A DNA stretch of 64,000 nt from assembly GCF_001620065.1 (NCBI RefSeq), contig NZ_LQGV01000003.1, positions 1,116,001-1,180,000 on the forward strand, in the 5' to 3' direction. A program made the translations under genes and the position numbers. Source of the stretch: Microbacterium sp. TNHR37B. GTDB taxonomy: Bacteria > Actinomycetota > Actinomycetes > Actinomycetales > Microbacteriaceae. The notes under the pieces were generated by a model that was given only the letters and a program-made list of their open reading frames with translations, did no database searches and was not told the DNA's origin. How positions within the stretch are numbered: the first letter of the stretch is position 1; every line of letters starts with the position of its first letter. This document shows positions 33,259 through 42,890 of this stretch, in pieces.

Positions 33259-35352
33259 TCACCCCATCCGCTCGGGCCGGAGGTCGATGCGGCGGAGCAG
33301 CTGCGCATTGAGGGCGACCACGATCGTCGACAGGGACATCAGGATCGCCCCCACCGACATCGGCAGCACGAACCCGAGCGGAGCGAGCACCCCGGCGGCG
33401 AGGGGAACGGAGAGCAGGTTGTAGCCCGCCGCCCACCACAGGTTCTGCGCCATCTTGCGGTAGCTCGCGCGCGAGAGCTCGATCACCGACAGGACGGATC
33501 GCGGGTCGTCGCTGGCGAGCACCACTCCGGCCGAGGCGATGGCCACATCGGTGCCGGCCCCGATGGCGATGCCGACGTCGGCCTGCGCGAGGGCGGGGGC
33601 GTCGTTGACGCCGTCGCCCACCATCGCAACGCGGCGGCCGTCGGCCTGGAGCGTCGCCACGGTCGAGGACTTGTCTTCGGGACGCACACCCGAGAAGACC
33701 CGATCGATTCCCACCGACGCCGCCACCGCTCGGGCGACCGGCTCGGCGTCGCCCGTGATCATCACGACCTCGATGCCGCGTCGGCGAAGGGCGGCGACGG
33801 CGTCGCGCGACTCGGGCCGCACCTCGTCGGCGAGGGCGATCGCTCCGATCACGGCGTCGCCCCGGACGACGTGGAGCATGATCTCGCCGCGGTCGCCGGG
33901 CAACGCCGACCCGCCGAGTCCCGACCCGCCGAGTCCCGCAGCGCCGACCTCGTCGAGGAGCCGAGGACCCCCGACCCGGACCACCGCTCCGTCGACGGTC
34001 GCCGACACGCCCAGCGCGGGGACGGAGGAGAACCCCGTCGACCGCGGCACGGCGAGCCCGCGTTCGGCGCTGGCCCGGACGATCGCCCGGGCCAGCGGGT
34101 GCTCGCTGTCGGTCTCGGCCGCCGCCGCCAGGGCGAGAACGTCGTCCGCGCTCCGGCCGTCCGCGGCGGCCACGTCGACGACGGCGGGCTCGCCCCGTGT
34201 GAGGGTGCCGGTCTTGTCGAAGAGCACGGTGTCGATCGTCCGCATGCTCTCCAGTGCCAGCCGGTCGGTGACGAGCACGCCGCTGCGGGCCGCCCTCTCC
34301 GTCGCGATCGAGACGACGAGCGGAATCGCAAGACCGAGGGCGTGCGGACACGCGATGACGAGCACCGTGATCGTGCGGACGACCGCACTGTCGGGGTCGC
34401 CCACCGCCGTCCAGACCACTGCCGTGACCACGGCCGCGCCCAGGGCGAACCAGAACAGCCATGCGGCGGCCCGGTCGGCCAGGCGCTGGGCGCGGGAGGT
34501 GGAGTTCTGCGCCTCGGCCACGAGCCGGCGGATTCCCGCGAGGGTGGTGTCGTCGCCCGTGGCGGTCACCTCCACCCGAACCCCGGAGTCGGTGGCCACC
34601 GTCCCCGCGACGACCGCGTCGCCGACGCCGCGGTCCACGGGGCGCGACTCACCAGTGACGAGCGACTCGTCCATCGCGGCGCGACCCTCGACGATCCGGC
34701 CGTCGGCGGGGACGCGGGCGCCCGGACGCACCACGACGACATCGCCGACGATGAGCTCGGACGGAGAGACGGCGACCGTCTCGCCTCCCTCCACACGCTC
34801 CGCCTCATCGGGAAGGAGCGCCGCGAGGGAGTCGAGCGCGGAGGTCGTCGCCGCGAGCGACCGCATCTCGATCCAGTGCCCCAGGAGCATGATGACGATC
34901 AGGAGGGCCAGCTCCCACCAGAACTCCAGTTCGTGGTCGAGCAGGCCCAGGCTCGCTCCCCACGAGGCGACGAACGCGACGGTGATCGCGAGCGCGATGA
35001 GGAGCATCATGCCCGGGCGCCGTGATCGCAGCTCCGCGACGGCACCTGTGAGGAAGGGGCGTCCGCCCCAGACGTACATGACGGTCCCGACGAGCGGCGA
35101 GACGAAGGCGAGCCCGGGGACGTCCGGCAGGCGGTAGCCGAGCAGCATCGCGAACATGCCGGAGAACGCCACCACCGGCGCGGCGAGGATCAGATTCACC
35201 CAGAACAGCCGGCGGAACTGCGCCACGTGGGCGCCGTGCCCGCCGTGGTCCCCGTGCCCCCCGTGGTCGCCGTGGCCCTCGTGATCCCCGTGTCCCGTGT
35301 GGCCCCCGTGCGCGCCGGGGGTGTGCTCCATCGATTCGTGCGGCTCGGTCAT
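33259..35352 (-). CDS. copB: Copper P1B-type ATPase, CopB-like
   Basis: The 697-residue P-type ATPase has a His-rich N-terminus (repeated HGDH/GGHG units, residues 10-42) in place of a CxxC domain, and the intramembrane motif CPH (VIACPHALGL), both marks of the CopB subgroup. TGES, DKTGTLTRG and GDGVNDAPALAQAD are intact, so it should be active. It exports copper from the cytoplasm. A short Gly-Ser repeat (GGSGLGGSALPG) in the nucleotide domain arises from a tandem DNA duplication near 33910-33940. It is 16 bp from copA in one operon. Confidence 0.9.
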   Translation of the reverse strand: MTEPHESMEHTPGAHGGHTGHGDHEGHGDHGGHGDHGGHGAHVAQFRRLFWVNLILAAPVVAFSGMFAMLLGYRLPDVPGLAFVSPLVGTVMYVWGGRPFLTGAVAELRSRRPGMMLLIALAITVAFVASWGASLGLLDHELEFWWELALLIVIMLLGHWIEMRSLAATTSALDSLAALLPDEAERVEGGETVAVSPSELIVGDVVVVRPGARVPADGRIVEGRAAMDESLVTGESRPVDRGVGDAVVAGTVATDSGVRVEVTATGDDTTLAGIRRLVAEAQNSTSRAQRLADRAAAWLFWFALGAAVVTAVVWTAVGDPDSAVVRTITVLVIACPHALGLAIPLVVSIATERAARSGVLVTDRLALESMRTIDTVLFDKTGTLTRGEPAVVDVAAADGRSADDVLALAAAAETDSEHPLARAIVRASAERGLAVPRSTGFSSVPALGVSATVDGAVVRVGGPRLLDEVGAAGLGGSGLGGSALPGDRGEIMLHVVRGDAVIGAIALADEVRPESRDAVAALRRRGIEVVMITGDAEPVARAVAASVGIDRVFSGVRPEDKSSTVATLQADGRRVAMVGDGVNDAPALAQADVGIAIGAGTDVAIASAGVVLASDDPRSVLSVIELSRASYRKMAQNLWWAAGYNLLSVPLAAGVLAPLGFVLPMSVGAILMSLSTIVVALNAQLLRRIDLRPERMG

Positions 35353-35368
35353 CGCCGGTCCTTTCGTC

Positions 35369-37603
35369 TCAGGCGGTCGGAAGGGAAGAGCGGAACCGCC
35401 GCAGTCGCAGACTGTTCCCCACGACGAAGACGCTCGAGAACGCCATCGCGGCGCCTGCGATCATCGGGTTCAGCAGCCCCAAGGCCGCCAGCGGGAGGGC
35501 GGCCACGTTGTAGGCGAACGCCCAGAAGAGATTGACCTTGATCGTGGCGAGCGTTCGGCGCGCCAGCCTTACGGCGTCGGCCGCCACGCGCAGGTCACCC
35601 CGGACGAGCGTGATGTCCGCCGCCTCGATCGCGACGTCGGTGCCGGTGCCCATCGCCATTCCGAGGTCGGCCTGGGCGAGCGCGGCGGCGTCGTTGACAC
35701 CGTCGCCCACCATCGCCACCACACGGCCTTCGCTCTGCAACCGGGCCACTTCAGCCACTTTGTCGGCGGGAAGGACCTCGGCGATCACGCGCTCGATGCC
35801 CACCCGGTCGGCGATGTGGCGCGCGGCCGCGGCGTTGTCTCCCGTGAGGAGCACCGGTGTGAGACCGAGGGCGCGCAGCTGGGCGACGGCGTCGGCACTC
35901 GTGGGCTTCAGGGCGTCGGCGACCACCACGATGCCGCGCGCGCGGCCCTCCCACGCCACCCAGATCGCCGTCTGCCCTCGTGCCTCGGCGCGCTTCTGCG
36001 CGGCCACGAGCGCCGCGTCCGGCGCGATGCCGAGTCCGTCGAGCAGCGTGGAGCGTCCGACGATCACCGTCGTTCCGGCGACGTTCCCCTCGACGCCGCG
36101 TCCGGCGAGGGTGCGGAAGTCCGACACCTCGGAGAGTGTGCCCTTCTCACTGGCGGCGAGGGCGACGGCGCGCGCGATGGGGTGCTCCGAGGCGTCCTCC
36201 ACGGCACCCGCGCGCCGCAGCACGTCGTCGGCCGATTCATCGGCCGACGGGACGACCTCTGCCACGGTCATCCGGCCCGTCGTGACGGTGCCGGTCTTGT
36301 CGAGCACGACGGTGTCCACGCGGCGCGTCGACTCGAGCACCTCGGGTCCCTTGATGAGGATCCCCAGCTGCGCGCCCCGGCCGGTACCCACCAGGAGCGC
36401 GGTGGGCGTGGCGAGGCCCAGCGCGCAGGGGCACGCGATGATCAGCACGGCGACGGCGGCGGTGAACGCGGCCGCCGCGGACGCCCCGGTCAGCAGCCAG
36501 CCGGCGAGGGTCGCCGCGGCGATCCCGATGACGACCGGCACGAAGACCGCCGAGATGCGGTCGGCCAGGCGCTGCACCTCTGCCTTGCCCTCCTGGGCTC
36601 GTTCGACCAGTTGTGCCATCTGCGCGAGCTGCGTGTCGGCACCGATGCGCGTGGCGCGGATGATCAGGCGCCCGCCGGCATTGATGGTGGCTCCGGTCAC
36701 CGCATCCCCCACGGTCACCTCGACGGGGACGGGCTCACCGGTGAGAAGGGATTGGTCGATCGCGGAGGTGCCCGACACGACGACGCCGTCCGTGGCGACC
36801 TTCTCGCCGGGACGGACCACGAACTCATCGCCGACGCGGAGCTGCGCGGTGGGGATGCGAGTCTCCACTCCGCCCCGACGGACGGCGACCTCCTTCGCTC
36901 CCAGCTCGAGGAGGGCCCGAAGCGCCGCCCCGGCCCGGCGCTTCGCCCGCTTCTCGAAGTAGCGGCCGGCGAGCACGAACATCGTGACCCCGGCGGCGAC
37001 CTCGAGGTAGATGTTGCCGCTGCCGTCCCCGCGCTCCAGCGTCCACGTGAAGCCGTGGGTCATGCCGATCATCCCGGCGGTTCCGAAGAAGAGGGCGTAC
37101 ACCGACCAGAGGAAGGCCGCCAGGGTTCCCATGCTGATGAGCGTGTCCATCGTGGTGGCGCCGTGACGGAGGTTGACGGCTGCGGCTCGATGGAAGGGCC
37201 ACCCCGCCCAGGCGACCACCGGCGTCGCCAGCGCGAGCGAGAACCACTGCCAGCCCGGGAACTGCAGCGCCGGCACCATCGCCAGCACGATCACCGGCAG
37301 CGACAGCGCGACGGCAACTATCAGCCGACGGCGCAGGCTGCGGAGCTCGGGATCCTCTCCGACGTCTTCCTGCGGGGCGGGCAGGATCGCGGTGTAGCCG
37401 GTGCGCTCGACTTCGGCGATGACCGTGTCCGGGTCGAGGCCGGCGGGCACCGACACGGTCGCTCTCTCGGTGGCGTAGTTGACGGTCGCGCTCACGCCGT
37501 CGAGGCGATTGAGCTTCTTCTCGATGCGCATGGCGCACGACGCGCACGTCATGCCGCCGATCTCGAGCTCGATGCGCTCCCTGCCGGGGTCGGTCGTGGT
37601 CAT
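35369..37603 (-). CDS. copA: Copper P1B-type ATPase, CopA-like
   Basis: The 744-residue ATPase has one N-terminal heavy-metal domain (GMTCASC near residue 17), eight predicted membrane helices, and the Cu+ motif CPC ([10 protein letters not shown]). [13 protein letters not shown], a HP-containing nucleotide domain (SEHPIARA) and [14 protein letters not shown] are all present. It exports Cu+ (or Ag+). The ATG at 37603 lies just after the copZ stop, so start and stop nearly abut; the longer in-frame upstream start runs into copZ and is rejected. Confidence 0.93.
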   Translation of the reverse strand: MTTTDPGRERIELEIGGMTCASCAMRIEKKLNRLDGVSATVNYATERATVSVPAGLDPDTVIAEVERTGYTAILPAPQEDVGEDPELRSLRRRLIVAVALSLPVIVLAMVPALQFPGWQWFSLALATPVVAWAGWPFHRAAAVNLRHGATTMDTLISMGTLAAFLWSVYALFFGTAGMIGMTHGFTWTLERGDGSGNIYLEVAAGVTMFVLAGRYFEKRAKRRAGAALRALLELGAKEVAVRRGGVETRIPTAQLRVGDEFVVRPGEKVATDGVVVSGTSAIDQSLLTGEPVPVEVTVGDAVTGATINAGGRLIIRATRIGADTQLAQMAQLVERAQEGKAEVQRLADRISAVFVPVVIGIAAATLAGWLLTGASAAAAFTAAVAVLIIACPCALGLATPTALLVGTGRGAQLGILIKGPEVLESTRRVDTVVLDKTGTVTTGRMTVAEVVPSADESADDVLRRAGAVEDASEHPIARAVALAASEKGTLSEVSDFRTLAGRGVEGNVAGTTVIVGRSTLLDGLGIAPDAALVAAQKRAEARGQTAIWVAWEGRARGIVVVADALKPTSADAVAQLRALGLTPVLLTGDNAAAARHIADRVGIERVIAEVLPADKVAEVARLQSEGRVVAMVGDGVNDAAALAQADLGMAMGTGTDVAIEAADITLVRGDLRVAADAVRLARRTLATIKVNLFWAFAYNVAALPLAALGLLNPMIAGAAMAFSSVFVVGNSLRLRRFRSSLPTA

Positions 37604-37604
37604 C

Positions 37605-37814
37605 TCAGGCGGTCGCGGCCTCGTAGCCGGCCTCCTCGACGGCGGCGATGACCGCGGCGGTGTCGACCGCATCGGCCGTCGTCACCCGGAGCAGGCCGGT
37701 CTGCGCGCTCACCTCGATGTCGGTGATGCCGGGAACCTGCGACACTTCGCCGCGCACGGCACTCTCACAGTGCCCGCACGTCATGCCGGTCACCTGGAAC
37801 TCTGTCGTCTGCAT
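37605..37814 (-). CDS. copZ: Copper chaperone CopZ
   Basis: The 69-residue ferredoxin-like heavy-metal domain has [11 protein letters not shown], the Cu+-binding CxxC loop. It delivers Cu+ to CopA and leads the copZ-copA-copB operon. AAAGGAT precedes the ATG. Confidence 0.93.
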   Translation of the reverse strand: MQTTEFQVTGMTCGHCESAVRGEVSQVPGITDIEVSAQTGLLRVTTADAVDTAAVIAAVEEAGYEAATA

Positions 37815-37832
37815 GGAAGATCCTTTCTCGAA

Positions 37833-37847
37833 TACCCCCGGGGGGTA
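37833..37847. promoter_or_regulatory. CsoR-type copper operator
   Basis: TACCCCCGGGGGGTA is a G/C-tract palindrome with TA ends, closely matching operators of the copper repressor CsoR. It lies 19 bp before copZ and overlaps the promoter spacer. Copper release of CsoR would induce the operon. No csoR gene lies in this window. Confidence 0.75.
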
Positions 37848-37948
37848 CTTACGGGGACAACTCTAGTCCTCCCTCGTCTATTCCGCTCCGGGGCGCCTGG
37901 GCGGGACGCCGACGTGACGGGCGCGATCGGCCCGTTCGTCGCGTCACG

Positions 37949-38584
37949 TCACGGTGCCGGGGGCGGCGTCTCCGATTCGCGCAGGGGGCGGATGACCCGG
38001 CAGGGATTTCCCGCGGCCACGACGTTGGGGGGGATGTCGCGGGTGACGACCGATCCTGCGCCGACGATGCTGTTCTCGCCGACGGTGACCCCGGGGGTGA
38101 GGGTGACCGAGCCTCCGAGCCAGACGTTGTCTCCGAGGGTGACGGCGAGCGGCAGCTCCCAGCCGTCCTGTCTTCGCGAGGCGTCTTCCGCATGGTTGGG
38201 CGTGTAGATGGCGCACCGGGGACCGATGAGGCAGTCGGCGCCGATCGTCACCTGCCCGCCGCCGATGACGAGGAAGTCGGCGTTGATGAAGGTGCGATCG
38301 CCGATCACGAGGCGCATGCCGTAGTCGATGCTGATCGGCGGACGGAAGTCGATGTCGGCGCCGGCACCCGGGATCAGGTCGTGGAACAGCCGTCGCGCGT
38401 GCTCGGGCGAACGGTAGTACGTCGCGGTGATCTCGGCGCAGACCGCGTGCGCTTCCCAGGAGAGCTCCTGCAGCGCGGGCGAGGTGCGATACCGGATCCA
38501 GTCCCCGTTCAGCAGTCGCCGGAGGTCGTCATCCGTCGAGGCGAGCGCCCGTATCCGGGCGTCCGAGAGAGTGTCGTCCGTCAT
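37949..38584 (-). CDS. Sugar O-acetyltransferase (maltose/galactoside acetyltransferase family)
   Basis: The 211-residue protein combines the Maa N-terminal domain (about residues 25-80) with a left-handed beta-helix of hexapeptide repeats (IGDRTFINADFLV, VTIGADCLIGPRCAIYTPNH, VWLGGSVTLTPGVTVGENSIVGAGSVVTRD). His in TPNH is the expected catalytic residue. It transfers acetyl from acetyl-CoA to a sugar. AGGAGG precedes the ATG at 38584. A palindrome overlaps its upstream region. Confidence 0.88.
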   Translation of the reverse strand: MTDDTLSDARIRALASTDDDLRRLLNGDWIRYRTSPALQELSWEAHAVCAEITATYYRSPEHARRLFHDLIPGAGADIDFRPPISIDYGMRLVIGDRTFINADFLVIGGGQVTIGADCLIGPRCAIYTPNHAEDASRRQDGWELPLAVTLGDNVWLGGSVTLTPGVTVGENSIVGAGSVVTRDIPPNVVAAGNPCRVIRPLRESETPPPAP

Positions 38585-38594
38585 GCATCCTCCT

Positions 38595-38613
38595 ATGTTG
38601 TTATCAACAACAT
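38595..38613. promoter_or_regulatory. 19-bp palindromic operator upstream of acetyltransferase
   Basis: ATGTTGTT-ATC-AACAACAT has perfect 8-bp arms with a 3-bp centre. It lies 10 bp before the acetyltransferase start, between it and the adhesin terminator. Such AT-rich palindromes fit MarR, GntR or LacI-type repressors. The binding protein is not identifiable here. Confidence 0.6.
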
Positions 38614-38634
38614 ATCGGCGTCGCACAGAAAGAC

Positions 38635-38673
38635 AACAGGGCCCGTCCGACGCGAGGTCGAACGGGCCCTGTT
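38635..38673 (-). terminator. Rho-independent terminator of the adhesin gene
   Basis: Perfect 12-bp arms AACAGGGCCCGT and ACGGGCCCTGTT surround a 15-nt loop. On the minus strand the stem is followed by TTGTCTTTCT, a T-rich tail. It lies just beyond the stop of the LPXTG protein. Confidence 0.85.
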
Positions 38674-38681
38674 TCGCTGGA

Positions 38682-41600
38682 TCAGCCGAGGCGGCGGCGT
38701 CGGGTCACCGCAATGCCTCCGACTGCCAGCAGCAGGACGCCGGCCAGCAACGCCGGCCAGGGAATCTCACCACCGGTACCGGGGAGGGAGGAACCGGGAT
38801 CCTCACCGGCGGGGTCCTCGCCGCTCGGGTCCTCGCCGCTCGGCGTCTCGCCCGGAGTGGGAGTGGGAGTCGGAGTCGGCGTCGGTTCGCCCGGGGTCGG
38901 CGTCGGGGTCGGCGTCGGCTCGCCCGGCGCCGGGTCGCGAAGGATCACTCCGGCGTCCCAGGTCGGGTCGATCCCCTGCGAGGCGCGCACGTCGAAGTAG
39001 TCGTAGTCGCCCGTCAGGTGGGGGTTGTCGTCGCCCAGGACGATCGTCGTGGTCAGTCCGGTCTCCGGGTCGGCGTTGGAGTCCGTGCCGTCACTTCCGG
39101 CGCCCGTCCGCGTGAAGGCGTACTTCTTCGCCTGCTCCTCGGTCAGCTCGAATCGCACTCGGTAGGTGCCGGCGAGCAGCTCGTCGAAGAGGTAACGGCC
39201 GCGGGCGTCGGTCGTGGTCGTCGCGAGCGTCTCGCCGTCCTCTCCCAGGAGCACCACCCGGACGCCGGCGAGGGGCTTCTCATCGGCCCCCTGCACGCCG
39301 TCGCGGTCGGCATCGATCCACACGACGTCGCCGATCGCGTAGGTCTTGCGCACGAAGCCGAAGTCGAGCGACGGGTCGTGACCGCCGTCCTCGGTGAGCG
39401 GCTCGACCGTGGTCGCCGTCCACGTCGACGAGTCGCCAGCCGTGTCGCCGACGCCCTCGCGTGTCGGGACGTAAGGCGCGAGCGCCTCCACCGTGCGGGG
39501 ATCGTCGCGGACGATACGCACCGTGTAGGTCTGCCCCTCCTCGAGCACGGGGAGCTTCTCGAACACGTACTCGCCGTTCGGACCGGTCGTCACGGTTCCC
39601 ACCGGCTCGCCGTCCACGTCCACCACGGGGCCGTTCGGTCCCACGATCTCCAGCACGACTCCGGGGATGCCCGGCTCGCCCGGATCCTGGCGCCCGTCGC
39701 GGTTCTCGTCCACCCAGACGAAGTCACCGACCGACACGCGCGGCGCCGGCTCGTCTTCGCCGGGCTCATTGAAGATACGCACTTCCGCGGAGCCCGTGGT
39801 CTCGTCGACGACCACGCGGAACAGCTCCGACGTGCGGAGGTAGCCGGTCGGTGCCTTCACCTCGCGCACCCAGTACGTGCCCGGCTCGGTGGCCATCGGC
39901 ACGCCGCCGTCGGCGGTGCGCAGCTTGCCCTCGCTCACCCGGAGGCCGTCGAGCACCACGCGCCCGGCATCGGCCTGGCCGGCCTCGTTGGAGCCGAGTA
40001 CCTGGAAACGCGCTGCGTCATCGTCGATCACGACCGACGCGTCGTTCGCGTCCAGCTTGCTGAGGTTGAGCGGGTAGTCGTTGGTCGGGGTGACCGTCGC
40101 ACTCGTGCCGTCGATCACGTTGGTGACGCCCATGCCCACTTCGTACTCGGCGAGCCGCACGGCGAAGTACAGGGTCACCTCCTGCCCCTGCGTCAGGCGT
40201 CCGCGCTCCACGGTGAGGGTGTTCGTGCCGTCGTCGAAGGCGACCTGGAGCGACGAGCCCGGGATCGAGTAGCGTTCGGTCGCCGCGATCTCACCCGATC
40301 CGACGTTCGCCGGGTCGACGAAGCCGAGGAAGGCGATGCCGTCCGGGAGCACGTCGACCACATCGCGCACCATCGCGGTGAACGTGCCGTGCGGGATGAG
40401 ATCCACGCGATAGACGAACTGGTCGTCGACGAGACGGCCATCGGCGTCGATCTCGGCGCGCAGGTTGTTGGTGAACGCGTCGTTCCGCGCGTCGTAGATG
40501 CGCTTGCGCACCTCCATCTCGTTGCCGAAGGTGGTGGCGCGCGAGGTGGCCGAGGAGACGTAGGTGTACCCGTTGTCGGCGCCTCGGTAGGACGCCTTGT
40601 TCACGATCTCGAGCGACTGCTTGCCGACGATCGGCTTGGTCGGCAGCGTGATCGTGACGGCGAAGTTCGCATCGGCGCGGATGCCGAGCTCGGTGAGGGC
40701 GTCGGCGAACGCGTCGTTGACGGCGAACTCCAGATCGCCCCCGGGGGTCAGGCGGAGATCCCAGAACGAGGAGTCGAGGGCGAAACCGCTCCAGCCCAGC
40801 TGGTTCTCCGGGAACCACTCGTACCGCAGCGCGATGCCCGCAGAGATCTCGTCGAGGTTCGCGGGGGTCACGTCGAACACGTCGTGATCGACGAGATCCG
40901 TGATGACCGACGAGGTCACGTCGCCCACGCCGTTGCCGACCGTGAAGGTGAAGGGAACCTCGATCGACGAACCGGGGGTACCGGTGAGGGGGTTGGTCGG
41001 TCCGGCCTTGCGGAAGACGTCGGGGTTGCTGACCTCCGCTCCCGGGGCCTTGGGCTCCAGCGGGCGGTGGCCGACGCTGCGTGACGCGGGGTCGGCGTCG
41101 TCGGAGTAGGCGAAGCGCGCCGTGTTTCCGAGACCGGTGTAGACGGCCTCGGCGGTGGGCGGGAGCTCCCACGCTGCCGTGCTCCGCGTGAGGCCGTCGA
41201 CCGAGACGATCCGCGCCTTCACGGTGATCTTCACGTTCGTCGTGACGTCCTTGCCCACGTTCACGAGCAGCGTGTCGCCGTCGCGCAGGTAGGTGCCGAC
41301 GTACTCGTCGGTGGCGAACTCCTCAGCTGATACTCCGCTGACCTCGGTGAAGGTCGCGCCGTCGGCCGTCAGGAAGTCGGCGCCCGTCACCCACTGCGTC
41401 TGTGCGGGAAGCGTGTCGGTGATGACCACGTTCCGCGCGAGCGCGTGGCGGGTGTCGGCGAAGTCGGCGAACGTCCGCAGATCTGCGCCGAGCGTGTACT
41501 CCACATCGATGGCAGGATCGAGCGTCACACCGTCGGCGGCCACGGTCACGGGGATGTCGCCCGGGCGCGACGTGGTCTTGGTGAACGCCACGCCGAGGTT

Positions 41601-42644
41601 CGGCCGGGGCTGCGCGGCGACGCGGCCGCCGACGCTCGTTGCGGCGGTGCGCTCTTCGCCGCCGTTGAGGATGACGGTGTTCTCGAGGCGCACCGAGTAG
41701 TCGCCCCCGTCCTCGTTGTCCTTCACGGCGTCGTAGCGCTCCTGCAGCTCTTCGCGCAGGGCCGCCAGCGCGGCGGCGTCGGCGATCCTCGCGCGGTAGG
41801 TGAAGGTGTAGCGCGAGTTCGCTTCGGCATCGAAGCTGTGCGAGAACGACGTACCGCTGACCGCGGGGAGTCCGGTCACCTCGCTCGTCACCTTGTTCAC
41901 GCCATCGGCGTCGAAGACGTCCTTCGTGCCCGAGAGCGAGCCGTCGACGAGGGTGAGGTGCGCGCCGAGCTCATCGGCGATGGTCACCTCGCGCGCGGCC
42001 GCGTTGTTGACCGTGACCGTGAAGGGGATCTCCCGCTCCAGGAATGACTCCGGCAGCACGACCTGTCCGTCTTCGATCGTGACGGCGGGGAAGTTCACTC
42101 CGCCCACGTTCTTGGCGAACGCGTCGGTCACCGACTGCGGAGTCTCGCCGGGCCGGGTGATGAGCACCGTCGTCCGGGTCTCCTCACCGTCGTAGCGCCA
42201 GACGTGCTCGGTGGTCACCGCTTCATCGACGACGTCGACCTGGAACTTCAGGTCCAGGACACCCTGATTGATGTCGGACGGGAAGGGATCGGCGAAGGTC
42301 ACCACGATGTTGCCGTCGGCGTCGAGGGCGAGGGACTCCACCGCGGTGTTGCCCGCGGGAACGACGAGCGCCGACTCCGGGATCGTCACTCCGGCCGGCC
42401 GCTGCACCGTCACGACCTTGCCGTCGTCCATGCTCCCGTAGCCGATCTGGAAGCTGTAGTCGCGGCCGCTCTCGTAGACGGGCTTGCCGTTGTGCTCCGA
42501 CACGTTCGGCAGGACGACGGAAACGGTGCCGCCGGCCGCGTGGGCGGCCGTGACGCCGCTGACGGCGAGGGCGGTCGTGACGACGACCGTCACGAGGGCG
42601 GCAAGGGCGGTGCGCACGCGCGACCGCAGCCTTCGATTGTTCAC
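38682..42644 (-). CDS. Large LPXTG cell-wall-anchored adhesin with isopeptide, SpaA and SdrD B-type domains
   Basis: The product has 1320 residues. The GTG at 42644 with GAGGAG upstream gives a classic signal peptide ending AHAAG. A series of fimbrial isopeptide-forming-like domains occupies residues 40-860. A SpaA-like prealbumin domain follows (about 875-985, with GTYWVREVKAPTGYL). Two SdrD B-like domains come next (VGDFVWVDENRDGRQDPGEPG and IGDVVWIDADRDGVQ starts). A Pro-Thr/Glu-rich stalk leads to the sortase signal LPGTG near residue 1286, a membrane helix and an Arg tail. It should be covalently linked to peptidoglycan. No sortase gene is near. Confidence 0.87.
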   Translation of the reverse strand: MNNRRLRSRVRTALAALVTVVVTTALAVSGVTAAHAAGGTVSVVLPNVSEHNGKPVYESGRDYSFQIGYGSMDDGKVVTVQRPAGVTIPESALVVPAGNTAVESLALDADGNIVVTFADPFPSDINQGVLDLKFQVDVVDEAVTTEHVWRYDGEETRTTVLITRPGETPQSVTDAFAKNVGGVNFPAVTIEDGQVVLPESFLEREIPFTVTVNNAAAREVTIADELGAHLTLVDGSLSGTKDVFDADGVNKVTSEVTGLPAVSGTSFSHSFDAEANSRYTFTYRARIADAAALAALREELQERYDAVKDNEDGGDYSVRLENTVILNGGEERTAATSVGGRVAAQPRPNLGVAFTKTTSRPGDIPVTVAADGVTLDPAIDVEYTLGADLRTFADFADTRHALARNVVITDTLPAQTQWVTGADFLTADGATFTEVSGVSAEEFATDEYVGTYLRDGDTLLVNVGKDVTTNVKITVKARIVSVDGLTRSTAAWELPPTAEAVYTGLGNTARFAYSDDADPASRSVGHRPLEPKAPGAEVSNPDVFRKAGPTNPLTGTPGSSIEVPFTFTVGNGVGDVTSSVITDLVDHDVFDVTPANLDEISAGIALRYEWFPENQLGWSGFALDSSFWDLRLTPGGDLEFAVNDAFADALTELGIRADANFAVTITLPTKPIVGKQSLEIVNKASYRGADNGYTYVSSATSRATTFGNEMEVRKRIYDARNDAFTNNLRAEIDADGRLVDDQFVYRVDLIPHGTFTAMVRDVVDVLPDGIAFLGFVDPANVGSGEIAATERYSIPGSSLQVAFDDGTNTLTVERGRLTQGQEVTLYFAVRLAEYEVGMGVTNVIDGTSATVTPTNDYPLNLSKLDANDASVVIDDDAARFQVLGSNEAGQADAGRVVLDGLRVSEGKLRTADGGVPMATEPGTYWVREVKAPTGYLRTSELFRVVVDETTGSAEVRIFNEPGEDEPAPRVSVGDFVWVDENRDGRQDPGEPGIPGVVLEIVGPNGPVVDVDGEPVGTVTTGPNGEYVFEKLPVLEEGQTYTVRIVRDDPRTVEALAPYVPTREGVGDTAGDSSTWTATTVEPLTEDGGHDPSLDFGFVRKTYAIGDVVWIDADRDGVQGADEKPLAGVRVVLLGEDGETLATTTTDARGRYLFDELLAGTYRVRFELTEEQAKKYAFTRTGAGSDGTDSNADPETGLTTTIVLGDDNPHLTGDYDYFDVRASQGIDPTWDAGVILRDPAPGEPTPTPTPTPGEPTPTPTPTPTPGETPSGEDPSGEDPAGEDPGSSLPGTGGEIPWPALLAGVLLLAVGGIAVTRRRRLG

Positions 42645-42890
42645 GGGGACTCCTCGGTGATCGCTCCGCTGTCGTGTGCGCCGCGGTGTCCGGGCGCGCC
42701 ACACAGCGCCGGACGGCGGTCGTGCTGCTGTCCGTCGGTGGGGGCCGTGCGCTGGTCGTCCCCGCCTCCGATCTGAGCCGTGGGAGCGCTACCAAGGCGC
42801 ACTCAATCTCACGGTATCGACGGCGCGGCGTCCGACGCGAATCGATTCAGTAACCCTGCGCGAACTGCTCGCGCGGCTGCGGAAAGCGCT

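Noticed and set aside
33905..33945. Tandem repeat in copB considered as an insertion or frameshift
   Set aside because: It keeps the frame and encodes a short Gly-Ser loop; flanking ATPase motifs are intact.
38836..38935. Short GTCGGNGTCGG-type tandem repeats in the adhesin 3' end
   Set aside because: They encode the Pro-Thr/Glu-rich stalk before LPGTG and are coding repeats, not a separate element.
38427..41084. 885-codon open frame on the + strand opposite the LPXTG adhesin
   Set aside because: It is an antisense shadow caused by high GC and the codon bias of the adhesin gene. Its product has no recognisable domain and is compositionally odd.
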